Below, one piece after another: positions 16,922 to 25,656 of a stretch of 64,000 bases of DNA. Under the pieces are notes generated by a model that saw nothing but the letters and a program-made list of their open reading frames with translations, ran no database searches and was not told where the DNA came from. The stretch is from assembly GCF_005938625.1 (NCBI RefSeq), contig NZ_VCNJ01000022.1:1-64000 (forward strand). The letters are read 5' to 3'. The stretch's first letter is position 1. Each line of letters opens with the position of its first letter. Origin of the DNA: Pseudomonas fluorescens (GTDB lineage Bacteria; Pseudomonadota; Gammaproteobacteria; Pseudomonadales; Pseudomonadaceae). Position numbers and translations under genes: made by a program.

Positions 16922-18619
16922 TTATTGCCACGGAGTGCGATCAAGTTCGCTCAATTGTCGACTCAGTTCGGTGCGCACTTCACGGATCTGGCGCTCGTCC
17001 TGAGAGTCCAGCGCGATCTGGAATCGCTTGGCCCAATCGCCCATCAGATCGCGCATATCGCCCAGGCTTTCCTGATAGAGGCGCTCCAGACGTGCACTCA
17101 GCAGCGTGTTGACCTGCTGCTCGCGCGGGTGAATCTTCAGCTGTGCCAGGTTCTGCAAGCGCTGCTGGATTTCCTCGGGGGACAGCACGCCCGGGTTGTT
17201 CTCGATGACCAGCGAATGCTGTTGCCCGGTCAGGGGGATTTTCACCTGGGCTTCCAGCAGACCGTTGTTGTCGTAGGTGAAACGCACATCGAGGGCAACT
17301 TCGCCGGCCTTGCGTTTCGGCACCTTGATGTCCAGTTCGCCGAGTGCGACGTTGTCTTTGACCAGGCGGCTTTCGCCCTGAAAGATGCGCACGACCACCT
17401 GTTCCTGATTGTCGTGCAGGGTGTACACGGTTTTCACCCGACTGACCGGGACGATGCTGTTGCGCTCGATGATCGGCAGGTAATGCCCGCTCTCATAGTT
17501 GCGGCCGACCTGAGTGGAGGTCTCGATCCCCAGCGTGTAGGAGCAGACATCGGTCAGCACCACTTCTTCCAGCGCGGCGGCGCGGGCTTTGAGTGCTGCT
17601 TGAATGGCCGCGCCCTGTGCCACGACCTGATCCGGGTCGAGGGTGATCGACGGGAAGCGGCCGAACAGCCCGGCAGCGAGTTTGCGCACCAGCGGCATGC
17701 GCGTGGTACCGCCGACCAACAGAATTTCGTCGAGGTCGCTAACGCGGATGCGCGCATCGCGCAGCGCCCGCTCAATCGGCGCACGCAGGCGTTCGAGCAG
17801 CGGCATGTACAGCGTCGCCAACTGTTGTTGGGTGATGATTTGCGTCCACTGGCGCTCACCGTGCTGCAAGCGGAATTCGGCGCTGTCGTCCTGGCCCAGC
17901 GCCTTGCGCACACGCTCGGCCTCGCGACGCAGCGGCTGGATGATGCTGTTGCGCTCCGGGAAGTCTGCGGCAGAACGGTGATGGCTGATGAAGTGCTCCA
18001 GCAGCACGGTGTCGAAGTCTTCGCCGCCGAGGAAGTTGTCACCGGCACTGGCGCGGACTTCCATCACCCCTTCGAACAGCTCCAGAATCGACACGTCGAA
18101 CGTGCCGCCACCGAGGTCGAAAACCAGGAACGAAGTTTCTTTGTCCCGTTGGTGCAGTCCATAGGCGAGGGCGGCAGCGGTCGGTTCGTTGATCAGCTTC
18201 TCGACCTTCAGCCCGGCCAGTTCGCCGGCGATCCGCGTAGCCTTGCGCTGGGCATCACTGAAGTAGGCCGGGACGCTGATCACCGCTTCGGTAACGGTTT
18301 CGCCATAAGCCCGTTCGACGTCCTCTTTCAGGCTTTTGAGCACCAGCGCGGACAGCTCTTCCGGGCGAAACGCCTTGTCGGCCAGGTACGTTTGCGTGGC
18401 GCTGCCCATGTGGCGCTTGAACAGCGAAGCCGTCAGACGTGGATGCGTGTGCAGACGCTCGCGCGCGGCCTGGCCGACCAGAATCCGGCCTTGATCATCG
18501 AGGCCGACAACGCTCGGTGTCAGGAACTGGCCCAGGGCATTGGGCACCAACTCGGTGGCATCGCCCCGCCAGACGGCGACCAGGCTGTTGGTGGTTCCCA
18601 GGTCAATCCCTACGATCAT
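16922..18619 (-). CDS. hscC: Hsp70-family chaperone HscC
   Basis: A 565-residue specialised Hsp70, close to E. coli HscC in length (556) and shorter than DnaK. The ATPase domain begins [14 protein letters not shown]. Other signatures are [14 protein letters not shown] near residue 190 and [14 protein letters not shown] near 310. The substrate-binding domain follows without the long DnaK lid tail. It is the first gene of a two-gene unit with the J-domain membrane protein, its probable co-chaperone. Substrates are unknown; E. coli HscC has been linked to sigma-70 regulation. Confidence 0.93.
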   Translation of the reverse strand: MIVGIDLGTTNSLVAVWRGDATELVPNALGQFLTPSVVGLDDQGRILVGQAARERLHTHPRLTASLFKRHMGSATQTYLADKAFRPEELSALVLKSLKEDVERAYGETVTEAVISVPAYFSDAQRKATRIAGELAGLKVEKLINEPTAAALAYGLHQRDKETSFLVFDLGGGTFDVSILELFEGVMEVRASAGDNFLGGEDFDTVLLEHFISHHRSAADFPERNSIIQPLRREAERVRKALGQDDSAEFRLQHGERQWTQIITQQQLATLYMPLLERLRAPIERALRDARIRVSDLDEILLVGGTTRMPLVRKLAAGLFGRFPSITLDPDQVVAQGAAIQAALKARAAALEEVVLTDVCSYTLGIETSTQVGRNYESGHYLPIIERNSIVPVSRVKTVYTLHDNQEQVVVRIFQGESRLVKDNVALGELDIKVPKRKAGEVALDVRFTYDNNGLLEAQVKIPLTGQQHSLVIENNPGVLSPEEIQQRLQNLAQLKIHPREQQVNTLLSARLERLYQESLGDMRDLMGDWAKRFQIALDSQDERQIREVRTELSRQLSELDRTPWQ

Positions 18620-18765
18620 TGCAACGAACTCCCTTTGCGCTTGGTAAAAAATGGAAACATTTATCGGCGCGCAGAATATTACCGTGAGTACGATGCGGTA
18701 AAGCAGGATGATGGCTCTGAGCCATTATTTGCGACAGGCAGCCCGACACGCGGCTGTTTCACGAG

Positions 18766-18805
18766 AAAAGTGCGGGGCGCGGCCATCATGACTGCGCCCC
18801 GCTTG
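18766..18805 (-). terminator. Rho-independent terminator of atoE
   Basis: A GC-rich 9-bp stem (GCGGGGCGC / GCGCCCCGC) around a 13-nt loop, followed on the minus strand by ACTTTTCT, starting a few bases after the atoE stop. Confidence 0.8.
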
Positions 18806-18808
18806 GGA

Positions 18809-20227
18809 TTACGGCATGACTGGCGGCGTATACGCCAGCGTCGTCCCCAGCGCCCACAGCAGAACCAGCACCAGCGGCGTGTGCACCAGCAACTGCACGA
18901 AGGAGAAACCAATCAGATCCCGCGCCTTCAACCCAAGCACGCCCAGCAGCGGCAGCATGTAGAACGGGTTGATCAGGTTAGGCAGCGCTTCTGCAGCGTT
19001 ATAAATCTGCACTGCCCAGCCGAGGTGGTACTGCAGATCGTTGGCGACCTGCATCACGTACGGCGCTTCGATGATCCACTTGCCGCCACCCGACGGAATG
19101 AAGAAGCCGAGAATCGCCGAGTACACGCCCATCAACAGCGCATAGGTGTCGTGGGAAGCAATGCTGACGAAGAACGTCGAGATGTGGTGCGCCAGCGTCT
19201 GCGCATCCGCGCCTTTGACCGTGGTCATCAGTGCGGCAATCGAGCCGTACAGCGGAAATTGAATCAACACGCCAGTGGTAGTCGGCACGGCGCGGGCGAC
19301 GGCATCGAGGAAGCTGCGCGGACGCCAGTGCAGCAAGGCGCCCAGCATAATGAACAGGAAGTTGTAGGTATTGAGGCCGGAAATCGCGGTAATCGCCGGT
19401 TTGGTCGAAAACTCATGAAACAGCCATCCCGCCGCCAACAGCACCAGCACAATGATCAGCAGCGGACTGTGTTCCAGCCATTCACCTGGACGGGTACGCG
19501 GTTGCAGTGGAGGCAGATTGAAGGCTGGGTCGATGCCGCAGGCCTTGGCATCGCGCGCCGAGTTCGGCCCGGGAGCGGTAGCGTAGGCGATGATGATTGA
19601 AATCACGATCAGCGCCAGCAGCATGACGCCGGACTGCCAGAGGAAAATCGTTTCGGTGAACGGAATCACCCCGGTGATCGACAGGATCGACGGCGGCAGG
19701 CTGGCGGGGTTGGCCTGCAACTGCGCGGCTGACGACGACAAACCCAGCGCCCACACCGCACCAAGGCCCAGGTAGGCAGCAGCACCGGCGGCGCGGTAAT
19801 CCATTTTCAGGTCAGTGCGGCGGGCGAGGGCGCGGACCAGCAAACCGCCGAACACCAGCGACAAGCCCCAGTTGAGCAACGAGGCAACCATTGAGATCAG
19901 CGCGACCCACGCCACGGCGGAACGGCCGTTTTTCGGGATCCGCGCCAGGCGATCTATCAGTTTTACCGCAGGTGGCGAGCTGGCGACCACGTAACCGCCG
20001 ATCACCACGAAGGCCATTTGCATGGTGAACGGAATCAGGCTCCAGAAGCCGTCACCGAAAGCCATCGCCGCATCGGTGGGTTTGGCGCCCATGGCCAGCG
20101 TGGCCAGGGCGACGATGATCACGGCCAGCGCGGCGAATACCCAGGAATCGGGGAACCAGCGTTCGGCGAAACTTGAACAGCGCAGGGCAAAGCGTGCGGA
20201 GCGGCTATCTTCGATATCAACGGCCAC
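18809..20227 (-). CDS. Short-chain fatty acid transporter, AtoE family
   Basis: A 472-residue inner-membrane carrier with about 12 hydrophobic segments of the AtoE/TIGR00366 family (for example WVFAALAVIIVALATLAMGA near the N-terminus, FIPSGGGKWIIEAPYVMQ and NPFYMLPLLGVLGLKARDLI near the C-terminus). It probably imports short-chain fatty acids such as butyrate or acetoacetate. In E. coli atoE lies with CoA-transferase genes; here it stands alone with its own terminator, between hscC and a divergent MFS gene. Confidence 0.88.
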   Translation of the reverse strand: MAVDIEDSRSARFALRCSSFAERWFPDSWVFAALAVIIVALATLAMGAKPTDAAMAFGDGFWSLIPFTMQMAFVVIGGYVVASSPPAVKLIDRLARIPKNGRSAVAWVALISMVASLLNWGLSLVFGGLLVRALARRTDLKMDYRAAGAAAYLGLGAVWALGLSSSAAQLQANPASLPPSILSITGVIPFTETIFLWQSGVMLLALIVISIIIAYATAPGPNSARDAKACGIDPAFNLPPLQPRTRPGEWLEHSPLLIIVLVLLAAGWLFHEFSTKPAITAISGLNTYNFLFIMLGALLHWRPRSFLDAVARAVPTTTGVLIQFPLYGSIAALMTTVKGADAQTLAHHISTFFVSIASHDTYALLMGVYSAILGFFIPSGGGKWIIEAPYVMQVANDLQYHLGWAVQIYNAAEALPNLINPFYMLPLLGVLGLKARDLIGFSFVQLLVHTPLVLVLLWALGTTLAYTPPVMP

Positions 20228-20286
20228 AGGGAGTACCTCGGATTTTTTATGGTTATTGTGGTCTTGCGGACGAAACTCATATCCCC

Positions 20287-20376
20287 TGTAGGAGTGAGCC
20301 TGCTCGCGATAGCTTTCTTACACTCAACACTCGTATTGACTGAATCGACGCCATCGCGAGCAGGCTCACTCCTACA
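20287..20376. repeat. REP doublet, family A
   Basis: Inverted copies at 20287-20312 and 20351-20376 (core GAGTGAGCCTGCTCGCGAT) separated by about 38 nt. The order of arms is opposite to the element at 3707. Confidence 0.9.
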
Positions 20377-20460
20377 AGGATCTCGGCATGACTTGCCGAT
20401 GGTGGTTCGCCTGGCAGGACAGGCATTAACAGTAATTCAACTACCGATGCTTTGTGAGCA

Positions 20461-20474
20461 GGTTTTGCAAAACC
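20461..20474. promoter_or_regulatory. Perfect 14-bp palindrome, candidate operator
   Basis: GGTTTTGCAAAACC is fully self-complementary and lies about 88 bp before the MFS start. It has the look of a dimeric repressor site, but no regulator gene is next to it. Confidence 0.4.
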
Positions 20475-20561
20475 GGGACTATGGTCTAACGGGTTGTCCA
20501 TCCGCGCATTTGCGTAGACCATGGGCGCCTTGGTTTTTTGCCTGTTTCCGAGTTCTTTGCC

Positions 20562-21875
20562 ATGACTGCCCAATCCCCGGCCAAACCTGCGCCGTTCAGC
20601 CGTTCCGACTACAAGACCCTCGGCCTTGCGGCCCTTGGCGGCGCGCTGGAAATCTACGATTTCATCATCTTCGTATTCTTCGCCCTGACCCTCAGCCAGC
20701 TGTTCTTCCCGCCGGAAATGCCCGAATGGCTGCGTCTGCTGCAAAGCTTCGGGATATTCGTCACCGGTTATCTGGCGCGGCCGCTGGGCGGAATCCTGAT
20801 GGCGCATTTCGCCGACAAACTCGGGCGCAAGAAAGTCTTCAGCCTGAGCATCCTGATGATGGCGCTGCCGTGCCTGCTGATCGGGATCATGCCGACCTAC
20901 GCGCAGATCGGTTACTTCGCGCCTTTGCTGTTGCTGGCGCTGCGCATCCTCCAAGGCGCGGCGGTCGGTGGTGAGGTGCCGAGCGCTTGGGTGTTCGTCG
21001 CTGAACACGCGCCGGCCGGCCATCGCGGGTATGCCTTGGGCTTTTTGCAGGCCGGCCTGACCTTCGGTTACCTGATCGGCGCGCTGACCGCGACGTTTCT
21101 GGCACAAGTCTTCACTCCGGCGGAAATCCTTGATTACGCCTGGCGCTATCCATTCCTGCTTGGTGGCGTCTTCGGTGTGATCGGCGTTTACCTGCGTCGC
21201 TGGCTGAGCGAAACCCCGGTGTTCATGGCCATGGAAGCGCAGCGTGAGGCGCGCGTTGAATTGCCGCTGCGCACGGTGCTGCGCGAGCATCGATTGGCGA
21301 TGTTGCCGGCGATGCTGCTGACTTGCGTGCTGACCTCGGCGGTGGTGGTGTTCGTGGTCATCACCCCGACCATGATGCAGAAAACCTTCGGCATGACCGC
21401 CAGCCACACCTTCGCCCTCAGTGCATTGGGCATCGTGTTTCTCAATATCGGCTGCGTGATCGCCGGGTTGCTGGTCGATCGTCTCGGCGCCTGGCGCACC
21501 GTCATGCTGTATAGCCTGTTGCTGCCGCTGGGTATTGGCGTGCTGTATGGCTGCTTGATCATGGGCGGTCACTGGGTAGGCCTGGCTTACGCGGTGGCCG
21601 GTCTGGCTTGCGGTGTGGTCGGCGCGGTGCCGTCGGTGATGGTCGGGTTGTTCCCGGCACGTATTCGCGTGTCAGGCATTTCCTTTACCTACAACATTGC
21701 CTACGCCATTTGGGCCAGTATCACACCGCTGTTGCTGATCGGTCTGATGCCGTGGAGTCCATGGATCTGCGTGATGTTCTGCGCGGTGATGGGCGTGGTG
21801 GGTCTGCTGACGGCGGCGTATTTCGGTGCGCGGATGCCGCGTTCGGGACAGTGTCAGGTGGCCGGAGCGGCGTGA
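20562..21875 (+). CDS. MFS transporter, metabolite:H+ symporter type
   Basis: A 437-residue major facilitator protein with 12 predicted membrane segments, of the sugar/metabolite:proton symporter branch (ProP/ShiA-like). The loop after TM2 reads HFADKLGRKKVFSLS, the family DRxGRKK motif. Large cytoplasmic and C-terminal features match a permease for organic acids or osmolytes. The ATG at 20562 is preferred over an in-frame TTG eight codons upstream because the protein then begins MTAQSPAKPAPFSRSDYKTL, typical for the family. Substrate not predictable from sequence. Confidence 0.88.
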   Translation: MTAQSPAKPAPFSRSDYKTLGLAALGGALEIYDFIIFVFFALTLSQLFFPPEMPEWLRLLQSFGIFVTGYLARPLGGILMAHFADKLGRKKVFSLSILMMALPCLLIGIMPTYAQIGYFAPLLLLALRILQGAAVGGEVPSAWVFVAEHAPAGHRGYALGFLQAGLTFGYLIGALTATFLAQVFTPAEILDYAWRYPFLLGGVFGVIGVYLRRWLSETPVFMAMEAQREARVELPLRTVLREHRLAMLPAMLLTCVLTSAVVVFVVITPTMMQKTFGMTASHTFALSALGIVFLNIGCVIAGLLVDRLGAWRTVMLYSLLLPLGIGVLYGCLIMGGHWVGLAYAVAGLACGVVGAVPSVMVGLFPARIRVSGISFTYNIAYAIWASITPLLLIGLMPWSPWICVMFCAVMGVVGLLTAAYFGARMPRSGQCQVAGAA

Positions 21876-21991
21876 CTTTAGCGGTCAGAACTATTTTTGA
21901 CTGACGAGTCGCCAGCGCTCTTCAGAAAAGATTTTCAAGGCCGATGGTTAGGCTGCATCCCGCTTTCTATCCTGCCCATCGGTACTTCCCC

Positions 21992-23308
21992 ATGTTCAAC
22001 AAACGCCTGAAGCAAGAGCTGGCCGCTCTTCGTGAAGAACTCTCCAGCCTCGTGCAGGTGAAGGAAAGCCTGGAAAGCGAGATGCTGGTGCTGAACCTTG
22101 AGCCCGACGGGCGCATTCAATCGGTCAACCAGAACTTCCTCACCGAGATGCTCTACAAGAGTCAGGACCTGATCGGTCGGGCGATTGAAGATATCGTCCC
22201 GGCGCATGTGAAGACTGATGAATTCCATCATCGCTTCAAAAACGCCATGACCCGCGGCGAGCATTTCGCTGGTGCCGTGCGCTTGCTGCGTGGCAATGGT
22301 GAAGAAGCGTGGCTGCGTTCGATCGTGCAACCGGTGCGTTCTTCGGATGGGCGGATCAAGCACATTTCGCTGTTCGCCAGCGACCTGACCCGCACCATTG
22401 AAGCCTCGCGTGAACATGAAAACCTGATCGGCGCGTTGGTGCGTTCGACTGCGGTGATTGAGTTCGACCTCAACGGCAACGTGCTCAACGCCAACGATCG
22501 CTTCCTCAGCGGCATGGGTTACAGCCTGGCGCAGATCAAGGGCAAACATCACCGCCTGTTCTGCACCCCGGAGGAATACAACAGCGCCGAATACCAGAAC
22601 TTCTGGCGGCGTTTGAACAACGGCGAATTCGTGGCTGATCGCTTCAAGCGTGTCGACAGCCACGGTCGTACGGTCTGGCTGGAGGCGTCCTACAACCCGG
22701 TCGTCGATGCCAACGAGAAACTGTACAAAGTGGTGAAGTTCGCCACGGTGATCACCGATCAGGTCAACCGCGAACAAGCAGTAGCCGACGCGGCGAGCAT
22801 TGCCTACAGCACCTCGCAGCAAACCGACAGCACCGCCCAGCGCGGTACCACGGTGGTGACTGAAGCGGTCAACGTAATGCGTGATCTGTCGCGGCACATG
22901 CAGGCTGCCGGTGAGGGCATCGAGGCACTGAACGAGCAGTCGCAGGTGATCGGCACCATCGTCAAAACCATCAGCGGCATTGCCGAGCAGACCAACCTTC
23001 TGGCGCTCAACGCTGCCATTGAGGCGGCGCGCGCCGGTGAGCAGGGCCGTGGTTTTGCGGTGGTGGCCGACGAAGTGCGACAACTGGCTTCGCGCACCAG
23101 TCAGGCGACCGAAGAGATCGTCACCGTGGTGCGGCAGAACCAGGAAATGGCGCGCAACGCCGTGGCGCTGATGACCGATGGCAAGCTTCAGGCCGAACAA
23201 GGGCTGGCGCTGGCAGCAGAGGCGGGCACGGTGATTGTCGAGATTCAGGACGGTGCGCAGAAAGTCGTGAATGCCGTTGGCCAGTTCGCCAACCAACTCT
23301 CCCACTGA
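21992..23308 (+). CDS. Soluble PAS-PAS methyl-accepting chemotaxis protein
   Basis: A 438-residue receptor without membrane segments: a short coiled coil ([20 protein letters not shown]), two PAS domains (about residues 25-135 and 145-255) and an MCP signalling domain with the hairpin tip [20 protein letters not shown]. The architecture matches BdlA-type proteins of Pseudomonas, which sense redox or oxygen-related signals through PAS cofactors and influence chemotaxis or biofilm dispersal. ATG 21992 ([10 protein letters not shown]) is preferred over the in-frame ATG at 21944 because the added residues ([15 protein letters not shown]) look non-coding. The exact ligand is unknown. Confidence 0.9.
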   Translation: MFNKRLKQELAALREELSSLVQVKESLESEMLVLNLEPDGRIQSVNQNFLTEMLYKSQDLIGRAIEDIVPAHVKTDEFHHRFKNAMTRGEHFAGAVRLLRGNGEEAWLRSIVQPVRSSDGRIKHISLFASDLTRTIEASREHENLIGALVRSTAVIEFDLNGNVLNANDRFLSGMGYSLAQIKGKHHRLFCTPEEYNSAEYQNFWRRLNNGEFVADRFKRVDSHGRTVWLEASYNPVVDANEKLYKVVKFATVITDQVNREQAVADAASIAYSTSQQTDSTAQRGTTVVTEAVNVMRDLSRHMQAAGEGIEALNEQSQVIGTIVKTISGIAEQTNLLALNAAIEAARAGEQGRGFAVVADEVRQLASRTSQATEEIVTVVRQNQEMARNAVALMTDGKLQAEQGLALAAEAGTVIVEIQDGAQKVVNAVGQFANQLSH

Positions 23309-23322
23309 CCTGCACTAAACCC

Positions 23323-23415
23323 CTGTAGGAGCTGCGGCACGCTGCGATCTTTTGATCTTGATTCCGAGGATCAACATCAAGATCAAAAGATCGCAGCGTC
23401 CCGCAGCTCCTACAG
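23323..23415. repeat. Long inverted repeat, family C (GTAGGAGCTGC type)
   Basis: Two 38-nt arms (23323-23360 and 23378-23415) match at 37 of 38 positions, with a 17-nt loop. The outer GTAGGAGCTGC and inner GCTGCGATCTTTTG define a second extragenic palindrome family, also seen at 52712-52790. It lies between the chemoreceptor and the flavin reductase genes. Confidence 0.9.
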
Positions 23416-23482
23416 AGTTTTCACCCGCCTGTATTTCGATGCTGGCGCTACAATCGGCTCCTTTTCCCCGGAGCAGATTCCC

Positions 23483-24082
23483 ATGAGCGATTCCCACCGC
23501 CGCCCGGTGCCCCTGAACAAAGCCTACCGTTTGCTCAACCACGGGCCGACCGTGCTGGTCAGCGCCGCCCACGACGGCCAGCGCAATATCATGGCTGCCG
23601 CCTGGGCAATGCCGCTGGATTTCGAACCACCGAAAGTCGCCGTCGTCCTCGATAAATCCACCTGGACCCGCCAGTTGCTCGAAGCGTCCGGCACCTTCGT
23701 GCTCAATGTCCCGTGCGTCAATCAGGCCGACATCGTGCAAACCGTCGGCAATACGTCGGGTCTGGACATCACCCAAACCCAAGGGCAGGACAAGTTTCAG
23801 GCTTACGGCCTGCAAACCTTTGCCGGCGAACAAGTCGAAGCGCCGCTGCTCGACGGCTGCGTCGCCTGGCTGGAATGCCGTTTGCTGCCGGAGCCGCGCA
23901 ATCACGAGCAGTACGATCTGTTCCTCGCCGAAGTCATCGCCGCCCATGCCGATGAGCGCGTGTTCAGCGACGGGCGCTGGCATTTCGAAGGGCACGATGG
24001 TTTGCGCACCTTGCACCACGTGGCGGGCGGGCATTTCCTGAAGATTGGTGATGCTGTGGATGGCAAGACGCTAGCGGTCTGA
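23483..24082 (+). CDS. Flavin reductase family protein (flavoredoxin-like)
   Basis: A 199-residue flavin-binding protein of the flavin reductase / DIM6-NTAB family. The N-terminal segment RLLNHGPTVLVSAAHDGQRN followed by AAWAMPLDFEPPKVAVVLDK is the FMN-binding core. Such proteins reduce FMN with NAD(P)H or bind FMN as electron carriers. A Shine-Dalgarno (GGAG) precedes the ATG. It is a single-gene unit after a palindromic repeat. Confidence 0.85.
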   Translation: MSDSHRRPVPLNKAYRLLNHGPTVLVSAAHDGQRNIMAAAWAMPLDFEPPKVAVVLDKSTWTRQLLEASGTFVLNVPCVNQADIVQTVGNTSGLDITQTQGQDKFQAYGLQTFAGEQVEAPLLDGCVAWLECRLLPEPRNHEQYDLFLAEVIAAHADERVFSDGRWHFEGHDGLRTLHHVAGGHFLKIGDAVDGKTLAV

Positions 24083-24159
24083 ATGGCGGCTGATGGCAAA
24101 ACATTGCGGGATGTTGCAAGGTAGAGGGCATCGTCGAACCCAATCAGGCGCATACCCCC

Positions 24160-24792
24160 ATGGATTTTTCCCTTTCGAGTTATCTGGCGCCGTTGCTGTC
24201 GCTGGCCCTGTTGTGGACCGTGGCCGTGGTCACGCCCGGCCCGAACTTCTTCAACATCGCGCAACTCGCGGTCAGCCGTTCCCGCCGTCATGGCGTAGTC
24301 GCGGCGCTCGGAGTGGCCAGCGGAACCGTGTTGTGGGGGCTGGCGGGTGGCCTGGGCATTCAGTCGCTGTTCAGCGCCGCACCAGCGCTGTACTTGAGCT
24401 TCAAGATTGCCGGTGGCTGCTACCTGATCTACCTCGGGCTCAAGCAGTTCAAGCGCAAGGCGCCGATCGTCGCCGGCACGCTGGATGACTCGCAGCAAAC
24501 GTTGCTCGGCGCTTACGGGCGGGGATTTCTGGGCAACATGACCAATCCCAAATCCGCACTGTTTGTCGCGACCATTTTCGCCACCGCCATGCCGGCTCAC
24601 ATCCCGCCGCTGTTGCTGGCGCTGGCAGTCATGACCATGGCGACGCTGTCGTTCAGTTGGTATTGCTGCGTAGCGCTATTCTTCGCCAGTCGGCGGATTG
24701 CCGGTGTGTATGAGCGTTCGCGGCAATGGCTGGATCGCTTCGCGGGCGGTTGCTATCTGTTGTTTGGGGTGCATCTGGTGGCTAATCGCTGA
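24160..24792 (+). CDS. LysE/RhtB-family amino acid exporter
   Basis: A 210-residue inner-membrane protein with about six hydrophobic segments. It carries the family signature VVTPGPNFFNIAQLAVSRSR near residue 24, GGCYLIYLGLKQFK near 87, and FLGNMTNPKSALFVATIF near 124. Members export amino acids such as lysine, threonine or homoserine lactones. No dedicated regulator is adjacent. It ends at a bidirectional terminator. Substrate unknown. Confidence 0.92.
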   Translation: MDFSLSSYLAPLLSLALLWTVAVVTPGPNFFNIAQLAVSRSRRHGVVAALGVASGTVLWGLAGGLGIQSLFSAAPALYLSFKIAGGCYLIYLGLKQFKRKAPIVAGTLDDSQQTLLGAYGRGFLGNMTNPKSALFVATIFATAMPAHIPPLLLALAVMTMATLSFSWYCCVALFFASRRIAGVYERSRQWLDRFAGGCYLLFGVHLVANR

Positions 24793-24845
24793 GCCATAGA
24801 TCTTGGATGTGAAAGCTGTTTGGCCTCGTATGTGCCAGGAAATAA

Positions 24846-24878
24846 GAATCCGATGCCTGCACGGCATCGGATTTTTTA
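24846..24878. terminator. Bidirectional Rho-independent terminator
   Basis: AATCCGATGCC / GGCATCGGATT stem (11 bp) with a 5-nt loop and a T-run on the plus strand; the minus strand reads into a short T-run too. It separates lysE (plus) from the convergent DUF6124 gene. Confidence 0.9.
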
Positions 24879-24891
24879 TGCATTGCGAAAA

Positions 24892-25260
24892 CTACGTAAC
24901 CGGCTGAACGTTATCCAGCGCCTGATTCACCGCCAACTCACTCAGCATGACGATTTGCGCGATACCCAGCGCGGTCTTGCGGTGCGCGGTATCCAGCACG
25001 GCGGCGAAATTGTTGAGCATCTCGGTGACCGAACCCAAGGACTCACTGGCATTGGCCAGCAGCGATTCGGTGTCGTAAACCGGGTTGGCGAGGTACATGG
25101 GTTCAGCTACGCGGGTGGACGCCATGATGTGAGTGGTCGGTTTGAGGTAGTGGTCGAGGGCGCGGTCGGCCGCTTCGTTGAGTTTTTTGCTGTCGATGGT
25201 TGCGTACGGGGATGTTGGGTCGGTGTTTGTTTCGGGGGGATTGGGTGTTGGTTTTTTCAT
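24892..25260 (-). CDS. DUF6124 family protein
   Basis: A 122-residue protein of a family abundant in the P. fluorescens group. A Pro/Asn/Thr-rich N-terminus (MKKPTPNPPETNTDPTSP) is followed by a helical region (KLNEAADRALDHYL) and a C-terminal helical part. There is no signal peptide or membrane segment. The ATG has GGAG 10 nt upstream. It is preceded by a long structured leader (25290-25560), and an out-of-frame upstream ORF runs into and past its start codon. Function is unknown; the leader suggests post-transcriptional control. Confidence 0.85.
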   Translation of the reverse strand: MKKPTPNPPETNTDPTSPYATIDSKKLNEAADRALDHYLKPTTHIMASTRVAEPMYLANPVYDTESLLANASESLGSVTEMLNNFAAVLDTAHRKTALGIAQIVMLSELAVNQALDNVQPVT

Positions 25261-25289
25261 GGTGTTCTCCGATCAGGATTGGAGCTGGC

Positions 25290-25560
25290 CGATTCGGTTT
25301 CCGAACGAATAGGTGGCAGCTGTACGCAGGTTGGAAACCCGGGGAACGGAGAACCCGGTTGACCCGAAGGTCTCCCGCGCACAGCCGCCATAACGGAGTG
25401 CACACCATGAAGGTGTGCAAGGATACGTTATGAAAGGCGCTTGTGCGCTCGGTTCTACTCGGGGTTTCCAATCCCGGTCACTGAATTTGCAGCGACGAGT
25501 ACAGGCTAGAGAGCTGACGTCCGACGGACAACCTGAAAACCTTGTGGGACGGTTCTCTGT
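25290..25560 (-). ncRNA. Candidate structured leader RNA of the DUF6124 gene
   Basis: The region holds nested complementary segments: 25331-25340 with 25462-25471 (10 bp, perfect) encloses 25389-25395 with 25426-25432 (7 bp), which encloses 25400-25406 with 25412-25418 (7 bp). Extra hairpins are 25361-25364/25369-25372 (a UUCG tetraloop closed by C-G on the minus strand), 25437-25440/25445-25448, 25519-25522/25526-25529 and 25293-25297/25301-25305. An AUG at 25408 lies in the loop of the central hairpin and opens a frame that overlaps the DUF6124 start out of frame. I infer a leader on the minus strand; a separate plus-strand RNA ending at the 25642 T-run is the alternative. I do not recognise a named RNA family. 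Confidence 0.45.
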
Positions 25561-25610
25561 TTGCCTCGCAGCTTTTAAACATCCCGATTTGAAATACGCA
25601 GTGTGCCAAG

Positions 25611-25642
25611 CAAAAGGCCTACCTCGCGGTAAGCCTTTTTTG
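25611..25642. terminator. Terminator hairpin downstream of ggt
   Basis: An AAAAGGC/GCCTTTT stem with inner TACC/GGTA and a 4-nt loop (GCGA on the minus strand). T-runs lie on both sides, longer on the plus strand (TTTTTT). It follows the ggt stop on the minus strand and could also end a plus-strand transcript from the leader region. Confidence 0.8.
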
Positions 25643-25656
25643 TTTGCGTACTACCC

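Larger units (their letters stand above)
20228..20561. other. 334-bp divergent intergenic region
   Basis: The region between atoE (minus) and the MFS gene (plus) holds a REP doublet (20287-20376) and a 14-bp perfect palindrome (20461-20474). I see no credible gene in it. Confidence 0.7.
25261..25656. other. 396-bp intergenic region holding a structured leader
   Basis: Between the DUF6124 start and the ggt stop. It contains the candidate structured RNA (25290-25560) and a terminator (25611-25642). The ORFs in this region (for example plus from 25415) have no protein-like features. Confidence 0.7.

Noticed and set aside
16925..19600. An 891-codon plus-strand ORF opposite hscC
   Set aside because: It is antisense to a well-conserved Hsp70 gene and runs across the terminator into the 3' part of atoE; composition rich in H, R, Q and A is typical of a GC-rich shadow frame.
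25103..25471. A 122-codon minus-strand ORF as a separate gene upstream of DUF6124
   Set aside because: It overlaps the DUF6124 gene out of frame and lies in the structured leader; I list it as a possible regulatory upstream ORF, not as a protein gene.
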